NCBI RefSeq assembly: GCF_003574625.1
Contig: NZ_QNUJ01000001.1
Span: 310,001-374,000, forward strand
DNA: 64,000 nt
DNA from: Shinella zoogloeoides
Lineage (GTDB): Bacteria; Pseudomonadota; Alphaproteobacteria; Rhizobiales; Rhizobiaceae
Reading direction: 5' to 3'
A program made the translations under genes and the position numbers. This document shows positions 43,116 through 51,307 of this stretch, piece by piece. Each line of letters begins with the position of its first letter. The first letter of the stretch is position 1. Below the pieces are notes generated by a model that searched no databases, was not told the origin of the DNA, and saw nothing but the letters and a program-made list of their open reading frames with translations.

Positions 43116-44377
43116 GAAAGAAGGTTCCAAGCTTTGGAGAAGAAGTCGATGGTACCGAAATTGCCGGACTTGAGGGCAAGCGCCACTGGCTTTGCGTTGC
43201 CGAAGCTTAATGTCCAGGGGACACCGGGATCGATCTCCGGCCCAATCAACAGCGCGGAGACGCCCAGTGCTTTGACAACGGCCCCCGAGGTTTCTCCGCC
43301 AGCCACCACGAACTGGCTGAACCCGCGCGAGCGTAAGGCCATCGCCACATCACCGAGGAAGCGTTCGATCAATGCGCCGGCCTTTTCACGGCCAAGCCTG
43401 TTCTGGGTGAACCGCACGACATCCGGGTCAGCGCTGGAATAGATGAGTGGAATGGCGGCGTGTTGGGCGACTGCCCAATTAATTGCATTTTCCGGCGTCA
43501 GGGTGCCCGAGGCGATGTCCAGGGGGACGATTTGGAAGGTGGGAGTGCCATTTGCGATTGTCGCTTCTATCTGCTCGCGTGTTGCCTGGGAGCAGGAGCC
43601 CGCCAACATGACGGCGCGGCCCGCAGGGGCGGCGAACGATGCAGTCTTCTTGCGCGTCGCGAGCACGCCTGCGCGGCGGAAATTCTCCGGCAGGCCGAGT
43701 GCAATGCCGGAGCCACCCGTCACTAGTCCGACGTCGGCAAGAGCCTCGCCGATTGTCCTCAAGTCGTCGTCGCAAATGGCGTCAACCACTAGAATGCGGG
43801 TGCCGGCTACCACCGCTCTTGCAAAGGCTTCCCTGATCGCCGCGCTTCCACGCATCACGACGTCCCGGTTGATGAGATCGACCGGCAGGTGCGTCTGGGC
43901 CTGCATCAGCCGGACTAAGTTCGAATCCGTCATCGGGGTCAGAGGGTGGTCCTTCATCGAACTTTCCGAAAGAAGCACGTTGCCGACAAAGAGGTTGCCG
44001 CGATAAACCGTGCGACCATTCGTAGGAAAAGCTGGGCAGACAACTGTGAACGGTTCGCCCAGCGCCGCAAGCAGTGCGTCTGTGACGGGGCCGATGTTTC
44101 CCTCTGGAGTGGAATCGAACGTCGAGCAGTACTTGAAGATAACTTGCCGTACATTGGACGTGCGAAGGCATGCAAGCGCGGCAAGTGACTGGCTCACCGC
44201 CTCGTCAGCCGGAAGGGTGCGCGACTTTAGAGCAAGTACCACTGCCTCGGCATCGCCGAAATCGAACCCCTCTTGCGGAACGCCAACTACTTGAACGGTT
44301 CGCATCCCCTCCCGTGAGAGAGTGAGGGCAAGATCGGTGGCACCAGTCAGGTCGTCGGCAATGGCTCCGAGGAGCAT
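43112..44377 (-). CDS. otnK: 3-oxo-tetronate kinase / four-carbon acid sugar kinase (OtnK, DUF1537)
   Basis: A 421-residue kinase. The N-terminal sugar-binding part has LGAIADDLTGATDLALTLSR, and the C-terminal nucleotide-binding part has FVVAGGETSGAVVKALGVSA. CPAFPTNGRTVYRGNLFVG near residue 138 is typical of the family. The ATG at 44377 follows GGAG; the longer frame has no support. Overlap with otnC shows coupling. Its usual substrate is a keto-tetronate derived from threonate or erythronate. Confidence 0.87.
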   Translation of the reverse strand: MLLGAIADDLTGATDLALTLSREGMRTVQVVGVPQEGFDFGDAEAVVLALKSRTLPADEAVSQSLAALACLRTSNVRQVIFKYCSTFDSTPEGNIGPVTDALLAALGEPFTVVCPAFPTNGRTVYRGNLFVGNVLLSESSMKDHPLTPMTDSNLVRLMQAQTHLPVDLINRDVVMRGSAAIREAFARAVVAGTRILVVDAICDDDLRTIGEALADVGLVTGGSGIALGLPENFRRAGVLATRKKTASFAAPAGRAVMLAGSCSQATREQIEATIANGTPTFQIVPLDIASGTLTPENAINWAVAQHAAIPLIYSSADPDVVRFTQNRLGREKAGALIERFLGDVAMALRSRGFSQFVVAGGETSGAVVKALGVSALLIGPEIDPGVPWTLSFGNAKPVALALKSGNFGTIDFFSKAWNLLS

Positions 44378-44412
44378 GTCATTCTCCACTGCATATTGGT
44401 TGCGCGGTGCGT

Positions 44413-45459
44413 TCAGCCGTCGAGGCCCGGATAGACCGCGTAGAAATCTGGCTGCGCGCATGCCATTTTCGGATTGCCGCCGAATGCCGGCTTTTCGTAC
44501 CATGGCTTTCCGTAGCTCTTCAGGCTTGCCTGAATGGTATCAACATAAGGCAAGCCTCCCTCGCGGAGTTTTGCGCGAAACCCGGCAAGGTCCGGATAGG
44601 CTTCCGTCGAACTCCACCAGATGGCGCGACCCGCGAGGTAGCCACTAGCACCGGCGCGGAAGGCGTAGGTCAGAATCCGCCGGAAGGGCTCCATCCCGGC
44701 TCCTGCAGATAGCATGACCCAAGGCCGGTCCAACCGTTTGTCGATCTGGTCGAACCAAGCCTGTGTTTGACGCATCTCCTCACTGTCATCTTCCGGTGCG
44801 ACAATGACCTTTGCCGGAATTGGCGATTCCAGCTTGAAGATATCAATGCCGTACCGTTCCTTTCGGAACTCCTCGACGGTTTCGATGACCATCTCTGGTC
44901 GCTTGTTTTTATCTTCGGAATAGGAATCCGTGTTACCTTCGGCGCCGAGCGGATAGACAAGTGGCTCCAGAAGGAAGGCGATGTCGTGCTTGCGGCACTC
45001 GCGCCCGACCATCTCGACAAAATCCTGCTGGTGACGAAGCACATCCGGTGAGGCATCGGGGCGATACCACAGCATCACCTTGACGCCATCAGCACCGAGT
45101 CGCTTGATTTTCTCGACCGACCAGTCGGGATAAGCAAATGTCTTGCGGCCGCCGGATGTTTCCTCGCAAGCCCATTGCTCGAGCGTGATAAGCAGGCCCT
45201 TGCCGGGATCGAGCGCCCCATGCCCATAGGGATACGCATAACCGGGATCGAGCAGCATGGCTGAAGCGCCACCGGAAAGTTCCTCGATCAGGACTTTTTT
45301 GAATTCCCCGACTTTCTCGTAGGGAGCCGTCGAAAGGCCAAGTCTTTCGGAAACAAGCGCTTCCACGCCCGGACGCTGATCGACGGCGACCATCTTGAAG
45401 AAGCCATCCTTGTCGGCGAGGCGACGCATGCACCAAAATTTTCCTGCGGAAAGTTCCAT
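44413..45459 (-). CDS. LacD/tagatose-bisphosphate-aldolase-like class I aldolase
   Basis: A 348-residue TIM-barrel aldolase, somewhat longer than LacD. FKMVAVDQRPGVEALVSERL near the N-terminus, LGADGVKVMLWYRPDAS and YGIDIFKLESPIPAKV carry the expected Glu and Schiff-base Lys. SAGAGMEPFRRILTYAFRAG completes the barrel. The same fold includes sulfofructose-phosphate aldolase YihT. Together with the AGE isomerase and PfkB kinase of this cluster it would form an isomerase-kinase-aldolase route for a ketose phosphate. Confidence 0.82.
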   Translation of the reverse strand: MELSAGKFWCMRRLADKDGFFKMVAVDQRPGVEALVSERLGLSTAPYEKVGEFKKVLIEELSGGASAMLLDPGYAYPYGHGALDPGKGLLITLEQWACEETSGGRKTFAYPDWSVEKIKRLGADGVKVMLWYRPDASPDVLRHQQDFVEMVGRECRKHDIAFLLEPLVYPLGAEGNTDSYSEDKNKRPEMVIETVEEFRKERYGIDIFKLESPIPAKVIVAPEDDSEEMRQTQAWFDQIDKRLDRPWVMLSAGAGMEPFRRILTYAFRAGASGYLAGRAIWWSSTEAYPDLAGFRAKLREGGLPYVDTIQASLKSYGKPWYEKPAFGGNPKMACAQPDFYAVYPGLDG

Positions 45460-45562
45460 CTTCGTCCTCAATCACTTTGGGTCGGCCGAACATCGCGGCT
45501 GCGCGGCACCCGTTAGAGCCAATTTCTCTTATAGACAGTTTTTTTTATTTGTGTAGGCTATA

Positions 45563-45575
45563 GAAAATATTTTTC
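45563..45575. promoter_or_regulatory. Candidate RpiR operator, site 1
   Basis: GAAAA-TAT-TTTTC is an exact palindrome followed by AAATATG, just upstream of the start at 45592 and in the divergent promoter region with the aldolase operon. A near copy lies at 48270. Confidence 0.45.
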
Positions 45576-45591
45576 AAATATGAGGTGTGTT

Positions 45592-46272
45592 ATGGCTGCT
45601 GCGGAGCCTCGTCTGCGTATCATCTTCGTCCATACGGTTGCGGGGTTGGTCGAGAAATTCAAAAGTCTCACCGAGAACGAATTTCCCGGTATCGAGTTTC
45701 TGCATGTCGTCAACGAAAGCCTGCTCCATGACCTCCTGAAATCGGGGCCGTCTCCTGCCAATACACGCCGCATCGTGCAGCAGGCGGTGCTGGCGGCGGA
45801 AGCTGATGCGCGTCTTGTCGTCTTCACCTGTTCTTCGACATCACCGGCGATCGATATCGCACGCACGATGGTTGATGTTCCTATTGTCAAAGTCGACGAC
45901 CCAATGGCGCAGAAGGCCGCGTCTATCGGTGGGCGGATCGCAATTGTCTGCACGACACAAAGCACAATCGCGCCAAGTCGGGCACTTGTGGAGGCGCACG
46001 CCCGTTCGCTCGACCAGCCGGTCGAGGTGGAGGTTCGGCTGGTCGAAGGCGCGTTCGACGCGCTTCGCGCTGGCCGCCGTGACGAGCATGATGGCCTGGT
46101 GACTGCGGCGGCAGGCGAGTTGGCCGCGCGTGCCGACGTCCTTGTCCTTGCGCAGGCCTCGCTTGCACATCTTCAGGCGTCGTTATCGGAGGGGCTGGCT
46201 ATTCCTGTCCTCTCCAGCCCACCCCTTCTTCTTGAGGAGTTACAACGCCGGATAGGGGAGATGCGCCAGTGA
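45592..46272 (+). CDS. Asp/Glu/hydantoin-racemase-superfamily protein
   Basis: A 226-residue protein. The first catalytic-type Cys is in VVFTCSSTSPAIDIA near residue 80. In the second domain, where racemases have a second Cys, the frame reads DVLVLAQASLAHL, with none. VDDPMAQKAASIGGRIAIVC matches the family. With one cysteine missing it is unlikely to be an ordinary two-base racemase. The ATG at 45592 follows TGAGGTG. Its stop overlaps the AGE-isomerase start (GTGA), so it is part of the charged-sugar pathway operon. Confidence 0.75.
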   Translation: MAAAEPRLRIIFVHTVAGLVEKFKSLTENEFPGIEFLHVVNESLLHDLLKSGPSPANTRRIVQQAVLAAEADARLVVFTCSSTSPAIDIARTMVDVPIVKVDDPMAQKAASIGGRIAIVCTTQSTIAPSRALVEAHARSLDQPVEVEVRLVEGAFDALRAGRRDEHDGLVTAAAGELAARADVLVLAQASLAHLQASLSEGLAIPVLSSPPLLLEELQRRIGEMRQ

Positions 46273-47396
46273 ACGACGTCAATTTCGTGCACGAGGCCAG
46301 TGCGCTTTCGGACTGGCTCTACGGAGCCGCCATGCCGCTCTGGCTGGCGCACGGTATTGACTGGGAGCGTCGGGCGTTTCACGAATCGCTCGACCCTGAA
46401 AGCCTTGTCTGCGGGGTTGATTTTCGCCGACTCTATGTTACGGCGCGGCAGATTTACGTCTTCGCGCAGGGGGAGAAGGCCGGTGTGGCACGCGCTTCCA
46501 GGGCCGTTACGCTCGGCCTCGATTTTTTGGAGAACCGCGCCCGCCAAGCCGATGGCGGTTACGCGTGGCGCTTTGCCATCGATAACGCGGTGACCAACCC
46601 GGCCCGCGATCTCTACGATCTGGCATTCGTTCTTTTCGGCTTCGCCAATGCGAACCGGCCTGAGCGCTGTCATGCCGCCGCGCTGCAGTTGATGGACTTC
46701 ATCGATCGCGTTCTGAAAGATCCATCTGGAGGGTGGCAGGAAGCCGATCCGCCGCGGCTTCCCCGTCGGCAGAACCCGCATATGCATCTTCTTGAGGCGG
46801 CACTTGCAGCCTATGAAGCATTTGGCGATTCAGTCTTCCTGGAAGTGGCCGATGCGGTTGTCGGATTGGCGATCGCGCATTTTATCGACGAAGACAAAGG
46901 TCTGTGTGAATATTTCGATAGCCGGCTGACGCCAATGACGGACGGAGCAGGCCATTACGTCACGGAACCGGGGCATCATTACGAATGGGCCTGGCTGCTG
47001 GCCCGGTACGGAAAATTGCGGAAGGTGACGGCGGAAGCCGCTAGGCGCCTACAGAGTGCCGCAACCAGCCTCATTCGCCTTGCCGACCGGAACGGACTTT
47101 CCAGCGCGGCAAATGCCGCCATCGATGAAGTGATGAGCGATGGCACGATCGTCAGTGGGAAAGCCAAACTCTGGCCACAAACCGAGCGCCTGAAGGCGAG
47201 GCTCGCGTGGCCTGGATCGGCCAGCGCACCGCTATCCTCGGCCGTCGAGGGGCTTCGGGCCTATATCGACGGCATGTCACCCGGCTGCTGGCGGGAGCAA
47301 AGAGATGAAGACGGAAACTTCATTCCGCAGCCCATGCAGGCAAGTTCCCTGTATCATCTGACATGCGCCATTCTGGAAGCCAAGGCGCACGCTTGA
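46269..47396 (+). CDS. AGE-family aldose-ketose isomerase / sugar 2-epimerase
   Basis: A 375-residue (alpha/alpha)6-barrel protein of the N-acylglucosamine-2-epimerase, mannose isomerase and YihS family. RLYVTARQIYVFAQ near residue 54 has the substrate Arg, RQNPHMHLLEAALAAYEA near 167 and EPGHHYEWAWLL near 236 have the active-site His residues, and SSLYHLTCAI at the end has a further His. The GTG start overlaps the previous stop. It probably converts an imported aldose to a ketose. Confidence 0.85.
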   Translation: MNDVNFVHEASALSDWLYGAAMPLWLAHGIDWERRAFHESLDPESLVCGVDFRRLYVTARQIYVFAQGEKAGVARASRAVTLGLDFLENRARQADGGYAWRFAIDNAVTNPARDLYDLAFVLFGFANANRPERCHAAALQLMDFIDRVLKDPSGGWQEADPPRLPRRQNPHMHLLEAALAAYEAFGDSVFLEVADAVVGLAIAHFIDEDKGLCEYFDSRLTPMTDGAGHYVTEPGHHYEWAWLLARYGKLRKVTAEAARRLQSAATSLIRLADRNGLSSAANAAIDEVMSDGTIVSGKAKLWPQTERLKARLAWPGSASAPLSSAVEGLRAYIDGMSPGCWREQRDEDGNFIPQPMQASSLYHLTCAILEAKAHA

Positions 47397-47404
47397 TCCC
47401 GCCG

Positions 47405-48247
47405 TTATGGCGCCTTCGGCGTTTGTCCACGCGCGGCAGCCTCCGCGACGGCGATGATCAGCGCCTGCGACAGGCAAACCTGCGCGACGATCGAGCGAAA
47501 GCCGAGAAAGTCGACGTCTCTGACTTCCAGAACGGCGGAAGCCCCCCTGGCTATCGGGCTGAGGGGGCCGTCCGTGATCGCCACGACTGGCGTGCCGACG
47601 GCAATGGCGTGATCGACGGTTTCCACTGTTTCAGGCGAGTAGGGATGCATACTGATGGCTATGAGCACATCGGCCGGTTTCATAATCTTCACATCGTCGG
47701 CCAAGGTGCCGCCGGCGCCGGATAGCAGGCGGGCGTTTCGGCCGCTTCGCGTAAAGGCATAGGAGAGATAAATGGCAAGAGCATGGGAACGGCGCTGGCC
47801 GATCACATGAAGATGCTCCGTTCCATTTATCAAATCCACGGCTTTGCGGAAGGCTTCGTAATCCAGGCTTTCGGCCAGATGCCCCAGCGAACTGCGATTG
47901 ATGTCGATGAATTGGGTTGGAATGTCCTGCTGCGCGCGGGACGTCTCGCTGCCGACTTTCCGCATAAGGCGGATGCGTTCGCCGTAGCTTGGTGCCTGTC
48001 GCGCAAGTGCGCCCTGAAATACCTTCTGGAATTCGGAGAAGCCAGAAAAGCCGAAGGCCTGCGACAGGCGTACGAATACTGATGGCTGGACATTCGCCCG
48101 TTTTGCGAGCTCCGTGATGGTTTCCAGCGCCACCTCGTTGGGGTGTTCAAGCGTATATCGAGCCGCTAGTTGCAGGCGATTGCTCAACTGATCGTAACGG
48201 TCAAGGATTTCCTTGTGGAGCTCCTCCATCTGGATTTCTTTCGGCAT
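47405..48247 (-). CDS. RpiR-family transcriptional regulator (HTH plus SIS domain)
   Basis: A 280-residue regulator. The N-terminal HTH_6 domain contains LETITELAKRANVQPSVFVR, and the SIS domain (LHVIGQRRSHALAIYLSYAF, IAISMHPYSPETVETV) would bind a phosphorylated sugar. The ATG at 48247 follows a perfect GGAGGTGA; the longer frame is not needed. It lies between the enzyme genes and the divergent transporter operon. A motif shared by the two promoters (45563 and 48270) is the likely operator. Confidence 0.9.
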   Translation of the reverse strand: MPKEIQMEELHKEILDRYDQLSNRLQLAARYTLEHPNEVALETITELAKRANVQPSVFVRLSQAFGFSGFSEFQKVFQGALARQAPSYGERIRLMRKVGSETSRAQQDIPTQFIDINRSSLGHLAESLDYEAFRKAVDLINGTEHLHVIGQRRSHALAIYLSYAFTRSGRNARLLSGAGGTLADDVKIMKPADVLIAISMHPYSPETVETVDHAIAVGTPVVAITDGPLSPIARGASAVLEVRDVDFLGFRSIVAQVCLSQALIIAVAEAAARGQTPKAP

Positions 48248-48269
48248 GTGCGTCACCTCCGGAGAATAT

Positions 48270-48283
48270 GAAAAAAGATTTTC
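48270..48283. promoter_or_regulatory. Candidate RpiR operator, site 2
   Basis: GAAAA-AAGA-TTTTC followed by AAAAATG resembles the site at 45563 (GAAAA-TAT-TTTTC-AAATATG). It lies between the rpiR start and the transporter operon. A second AT-rich symmetric stretch (GAATTTTC, then GAAATT) follows at about 48300-48320. Confidence 0.45.
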
Positions 48284-48385
48284 AAAAATGTTGCAATAGA
48301 ATTTTCTTTCTGAAATTATGATGTCGGTTCTGGATCCTGTGGGAGGGGTCGCAGTCGCAATCGGTTCTGAAGGCGTGGCGCAGGC

Positions 48386-49057
48386 ATGGACTACATATTC
48401 CAATTTGGGGCAATTCTGGACAGTCTGCCGCGCCTATTGGCGGGTGCGAAACTAACCGTGATGCTCACTGTTGCAACGATGCTTGGCGGTGTCGTCATCG
48501 GTATTCTCGGTGCCATAGGCCGAATGTTCGGGCCGCCTCCGATCCGCGCGGCTTTGACGGTGTATGTCGAGACCATTCGAAACACGCCATTCCTTATTCA
48601 GCTTTTCCTGATCTATTTCGGACTGCCATCCCTCGGCATCGTCCTGTCTCCGACCTGGGCCGCCCTGATCGGGATGACGGTCAATTGCGGGGCCTATGCC
48701 ATCGAGATCATTCGCTCCGGTATCGTTTCCATACCGCCAGGTCATTTGGAAGCAGGCCGGGCGCTGGCGTTCCGCACCCGCGACATTATCCGTCACATCG
48801 TGCTTTTTCCAGCCATGCGTGTGGCCTTGCCGGCGTTGGGAAGTCAGTTTGTTCTCGTGATGCTCGGCTCCAGCGTCGTCTCGACCATCGCAACGGAGGA
48901 ACTGACCGCGGTAGGCCATCTGCTAGAAACGGAAACTTTCCGTCCCTTCGAAGTCTACATCGTCGTCACGATCCTCTATGTCGCCATCGCTTTCGCGATG
49001 AAAGCGATGTTCGCGGGGATCGGACATTTTTACTTCAACCGGCGAGGTGGTCTGTGA
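48386..49057 (+). CDS. Polar amino-acid-type ABC transporter permease
   Basis: A 223-residue HisM/HisQ-family protein. NTPFLIQLFLIYFGLPSLGI is the hallmark segment. The EAA loop is EAGRALAFRTRDIIRHIVLF. Its stop overlaps the next permease (TGATG). In this operon it probably imports a charged sugar derivative rather than an amino acid. Confidence 0.9.
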   Translation: MDYIFQFGAILDSLPRLLAGAKLTVMLTVATMLGGVVIGILGAIGRMFGPPPIRAALTVYVETIRNTPFLIQLFLIYFGLPSLGIVLSPTWAALIGMTVNCGAYAIEIIRSGIVSIPPGHLEAGRALAFRTRDIIRHIVLFPAMRVALPALGSQFVLVMLGSSVVSTIATEELTAVGHLLETETFRPFEVYIVVTILYVAIAFAMKAMFAGIGHFYFNRRGGL

Positions 49058-49722
49058 TGCGGGAATTCAGCACCGTTGAAATGATCTACATTCTGTCGGC
49101 AGCACGCTGGACGATCACACTGTCGCTCATCGCGTTTATCGGCGGCGGTATCCTTGGGCTCTTCGTCGCTTTGGCGCGTGTTTCGCCCTCGCGGGCGGTT
49201 CGCGTGATCACCGCGGGCTACATCCAGGTATTCCAGTGCATCCCGCTGCTCATGCTGCTGTTCCTGATCTTTTTCGGCCTTGCCATGACCGGTTACAGCC
49301 GCAATCAGTATTTTGCCGTGTCGGTTGCGCTCTCGCTCTATGCTGGCGCCTATCTCGGAGAGATTTGGCGCGGTGCGATCCAAGCGGTTCCGCGTGGTCA
49401 GTGGGAAGGTTCTCTCGCGCTCGGCTTCAGCTACTTCGAACAGTTCCGCTATGTGATCTTTCCCCAATCGGTACGGATTGCAATCCCGCCGACCGTCGGC
49501 TTTCTCGTGCAGATCATCAAGAACACGTCGCTGGCTTCCATTATCGGCTTCACGGAGCTGACCCAGGCGGCGCAGTTCGTAAACAATCTCACCTACGCGC
49601 CTTTCAAGGTCTATCCCTTTGCCGGCGCCATCTATTTCTCAATGTGCTTTCCGCTGTACCTGCTCAGCCGCTATCTGGAGCGTCGTCTCGATGTCCATAG
49701 TCCAAATTCAATCCATCACTAA
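49057..49722 (+). CDS. Polar amino-acid-type ABC transporter permease
   Basis: A 221-residue HisM/HisQ-family partner of the previous protein, with FQCIPLLMLLFLIFFGLAMT and the EAA loop WEGSLALGFSYFEQFRYVIF. The usual NTP of the family motif is replaced by QCI. The ATG at 49057 overlaps the previous stop. GTG at 49054 is an alternative; longer frames overlap the first permease. Confidence 0.88.
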   Translation: MREFSTVEMIYILSAARWTITLSLIAFIGGGILGLFVALARVSPSRAVRVITAGYIQVFQCIPLLMLLFLIFFGLAMTGYSRNQYFAVSVALSLYAGAYLGEIWRGAIQAVPRGQWEGSLALGFSYFEQFRYVIFPQSVRIAIPPTVGFLVQIIKNTSLASIIGFTELTQAAQFVNNLTYAPFKVYPFAGAIYFSMCFPLYLLSRYLERRLDVHSPNSIHH

Positions 49723-50425
49723 ACGCTTCGGAGCCGTCACTGTCCTTGAAGACGTCTCTCTCAAGGTAGACGATGGCGAGGTTGTCGCCATTATCGGTCG
49801 AAGCGGGTCCGGCAAGAGCACGATGCTCCGCTGTATCAACGGTCTGGAGCCTATCCAGGGCGGTGTCATTCAGGCGGCCGGACACACGGTGACGCAGGCG
49901 CCCGCGGCCTTGCGCGCCCTGCGGCAGGACGTCGGCATGATCTTTCAAAGCTTCAATCTTTTCCCGCATCTGACCGCGCTGGAGAATGTCGCCCTGCCGC
50001 AAGTCGTCGTAAAGCGCAGCAGCAAGGAGGAGGCGCGGGCGGTTGCCGCCAAGCTGCTGGAGCGCGTCGGGCTGACCCATCGCGTGAACGCCTATCCCGC
50101 CGCGTTGTCGGGCGGGCAGCAACAGCGCGTGGCTATTGCTCGAGCACTTGCGCTCAACCCGAAAATATTGCTCTGCGATGAGATTACCTCGGCTCTCGAT
50201 CCGGAAATGGTCGGGGAGGTTCTCGATGTCGTGCGGGATCTCGCAGTGAAGGGCATGACGATGCTGCTCGTCACGCATGAAATGCGTTTCGCCCGCGACG
50301 CGGCAACCCGCATCGTCTTCATGCATGCCGGAAAGGTCCATGAGGAGGGACCGCCGGATGTCATTTTCAGTCGACCGGTGACGCCTGAGCTTCGCCAGTT
50401 CATCAAAACGATCGGCATGGACTGA
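49691..50425 (+). CDS. Polar amino-acid-type ABC transporter ATPase
   Basis: A 244-residue GlnQ/HisP-type ATPase. Walker A is GRSGSGKST, Q-loop IFQSFNLFPHLTALEN, signature LSGGQQQRVAIARAL and Walker B ILLCDEITSALDP. Its start overlaps the upstream permease by 32 bases. Confidence 0.93.
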   Translation: MSIVQIQSITKRFGAVTVLEDVSLKVDDGEVVAIIGRSGSGKSTMLRCINGLEPIQGGVIQAAGHTVTQAPAALRALRQDVGMIFQSFNLFPHLTALENVALPQVVVKRSSKEEARAVAAKLLERVGLTHRVNAYPAALSGGQQQRVAIARALALNPKILLCDEITSALDPEMVGEVLDVVRDLAVKGMTMLLVTHEMRFARDAATRIVFMHAGKVHEEGPPDVIFSRPVTPELRQFIKTIGMD

Positions 50426-50466
50426 AATCAGCCGATCGGCAGACCATAAATCCAGAGGAGGATCGC

Positions 50467-51249
50467 ATGCGTATTTTCAAACTCGCTTCGGCCGCACTTA
50501 TATTCCTGGGCCTGAGCAATGCCGGTGTGTTTGCCCAGTCGGTGGACGACATCAAGACACGGGGCACCGTCCGGATTGCCATCGATACCAACAACCCGCC
50601 TTGGGGCATGATGGATGCATCCATGCAGCCCGATGGCAATGACGTATCCGTGGCAAAACTGCTTGCCAAGCACATGGGCGTCGAGCTGGAAATCGTGCCA
50701 GTCACCTCACAGAACCGCATTCCCTATGTTCTTTCGGGGCAGGCCGACCTGGTGATTTCCTCGCTAACGATCACACCGGAGCGCGCGCAGCAGATCTGGT
50801 TCTCGGTCCCCTATGCCATGCAGGAAAGCGTCGTCATGGCGCGCAAGGATGCAAAGATCGAAAGCTTTGAAGATCTCGCCGGCAAGAAGGTGTCAATCGT
50901 TCGTGGTGCTATTCAGGAGCCTCTGCTCGTCGCAAAGGTACCGACAGTTGAAATGATGCGCTACGATTCCGATGCCAGCACGATCCAGGCCGTGACTAGC
51001 GGCCAGGTCGACGCCGGGGCCGTCGGCTTCCTGACACCGGCTGCGGTCAACAAGACTCAAGGCGCCGATAACTATGAGAAGAAGCTAAGCCTCGGCCAGC
51101 AGCATTTCGGTATCGGCATGAAGCGCGGCAATATCGATCTGCTTCAATGGGTCAACACATTCATCTATTATGTGCGCCAGAATGGCGAGCTGGCAACCTC
51201 CTTCGAGCACTATGCGGAGCAGCCCTTGCCGGAATTGCCCTCCTTCTAA
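50467..51249 (+). CDS. Polar amino-acid-type periplasmic binding protein, amino-group Asp absent
   Basis: A 260-residue family-3 binding protein. The signal peptide is MRIFKLASAALIFLGLSNA to VFAQS. The carboxylate-binding Arg is present in ISSLTITPERAQQIWFS. In amino-acid binders the alpha-amino group is held by an Asp in a (R/Q)xDAxxxD stretch. Here that stretch reads GQVDAGAVGF, with Gly in the expected position (alignment by eye). This suits an acidic sugar derivative lacking an alpha-amino group. A GGAGGATC site precedes the ATG. Confidence 0.85.
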   Translation: MRIFKLASAALIFLGLSNAGVFAQSVDDIKTRGTVRIAIDTNNPPWGMMDASMQPDGNDVSVAKLLAKHMGVELEIVPVTSQNRIPYVLSGQADLVISSLTITPERAQQIWFSVPYAMQESVVMARKDAKIESFEDLAGKKVSIVRGAIQEPLLVAKVPTVEMMRYDSDASTIQAVTSGQVDAGAVGFLTPAAVNKTQGADNYEKKLSLGQQHFGIGMKRGNIDLLQWVNTFIYYVRQNGELATSFEHYAEQPLPELPSF

Positions 51250-51258
51250 CATCATTCC

Positions 51259-51283
51259 GGCGCTCCGAAGCCTTCGGGGCGCC
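51259..51283 (+). promoter_or_regulatory. Hairpin after the binding-protein gene
   Basis: GGCGCTCCGAA (51259-51269) pairs with TTCGGGGCGCC (51273-51283), 11 positions including one T-G wobble, with a three-base loop. No T-run follows. It lies 10 bases after the stop and before the PfkB kinase gene; message stabilisation or partial termination is likely. Confidence 0.55.
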
Positions 51284-51307
51284 AATCTGTCATATTTGGA
51301 GAGACAT

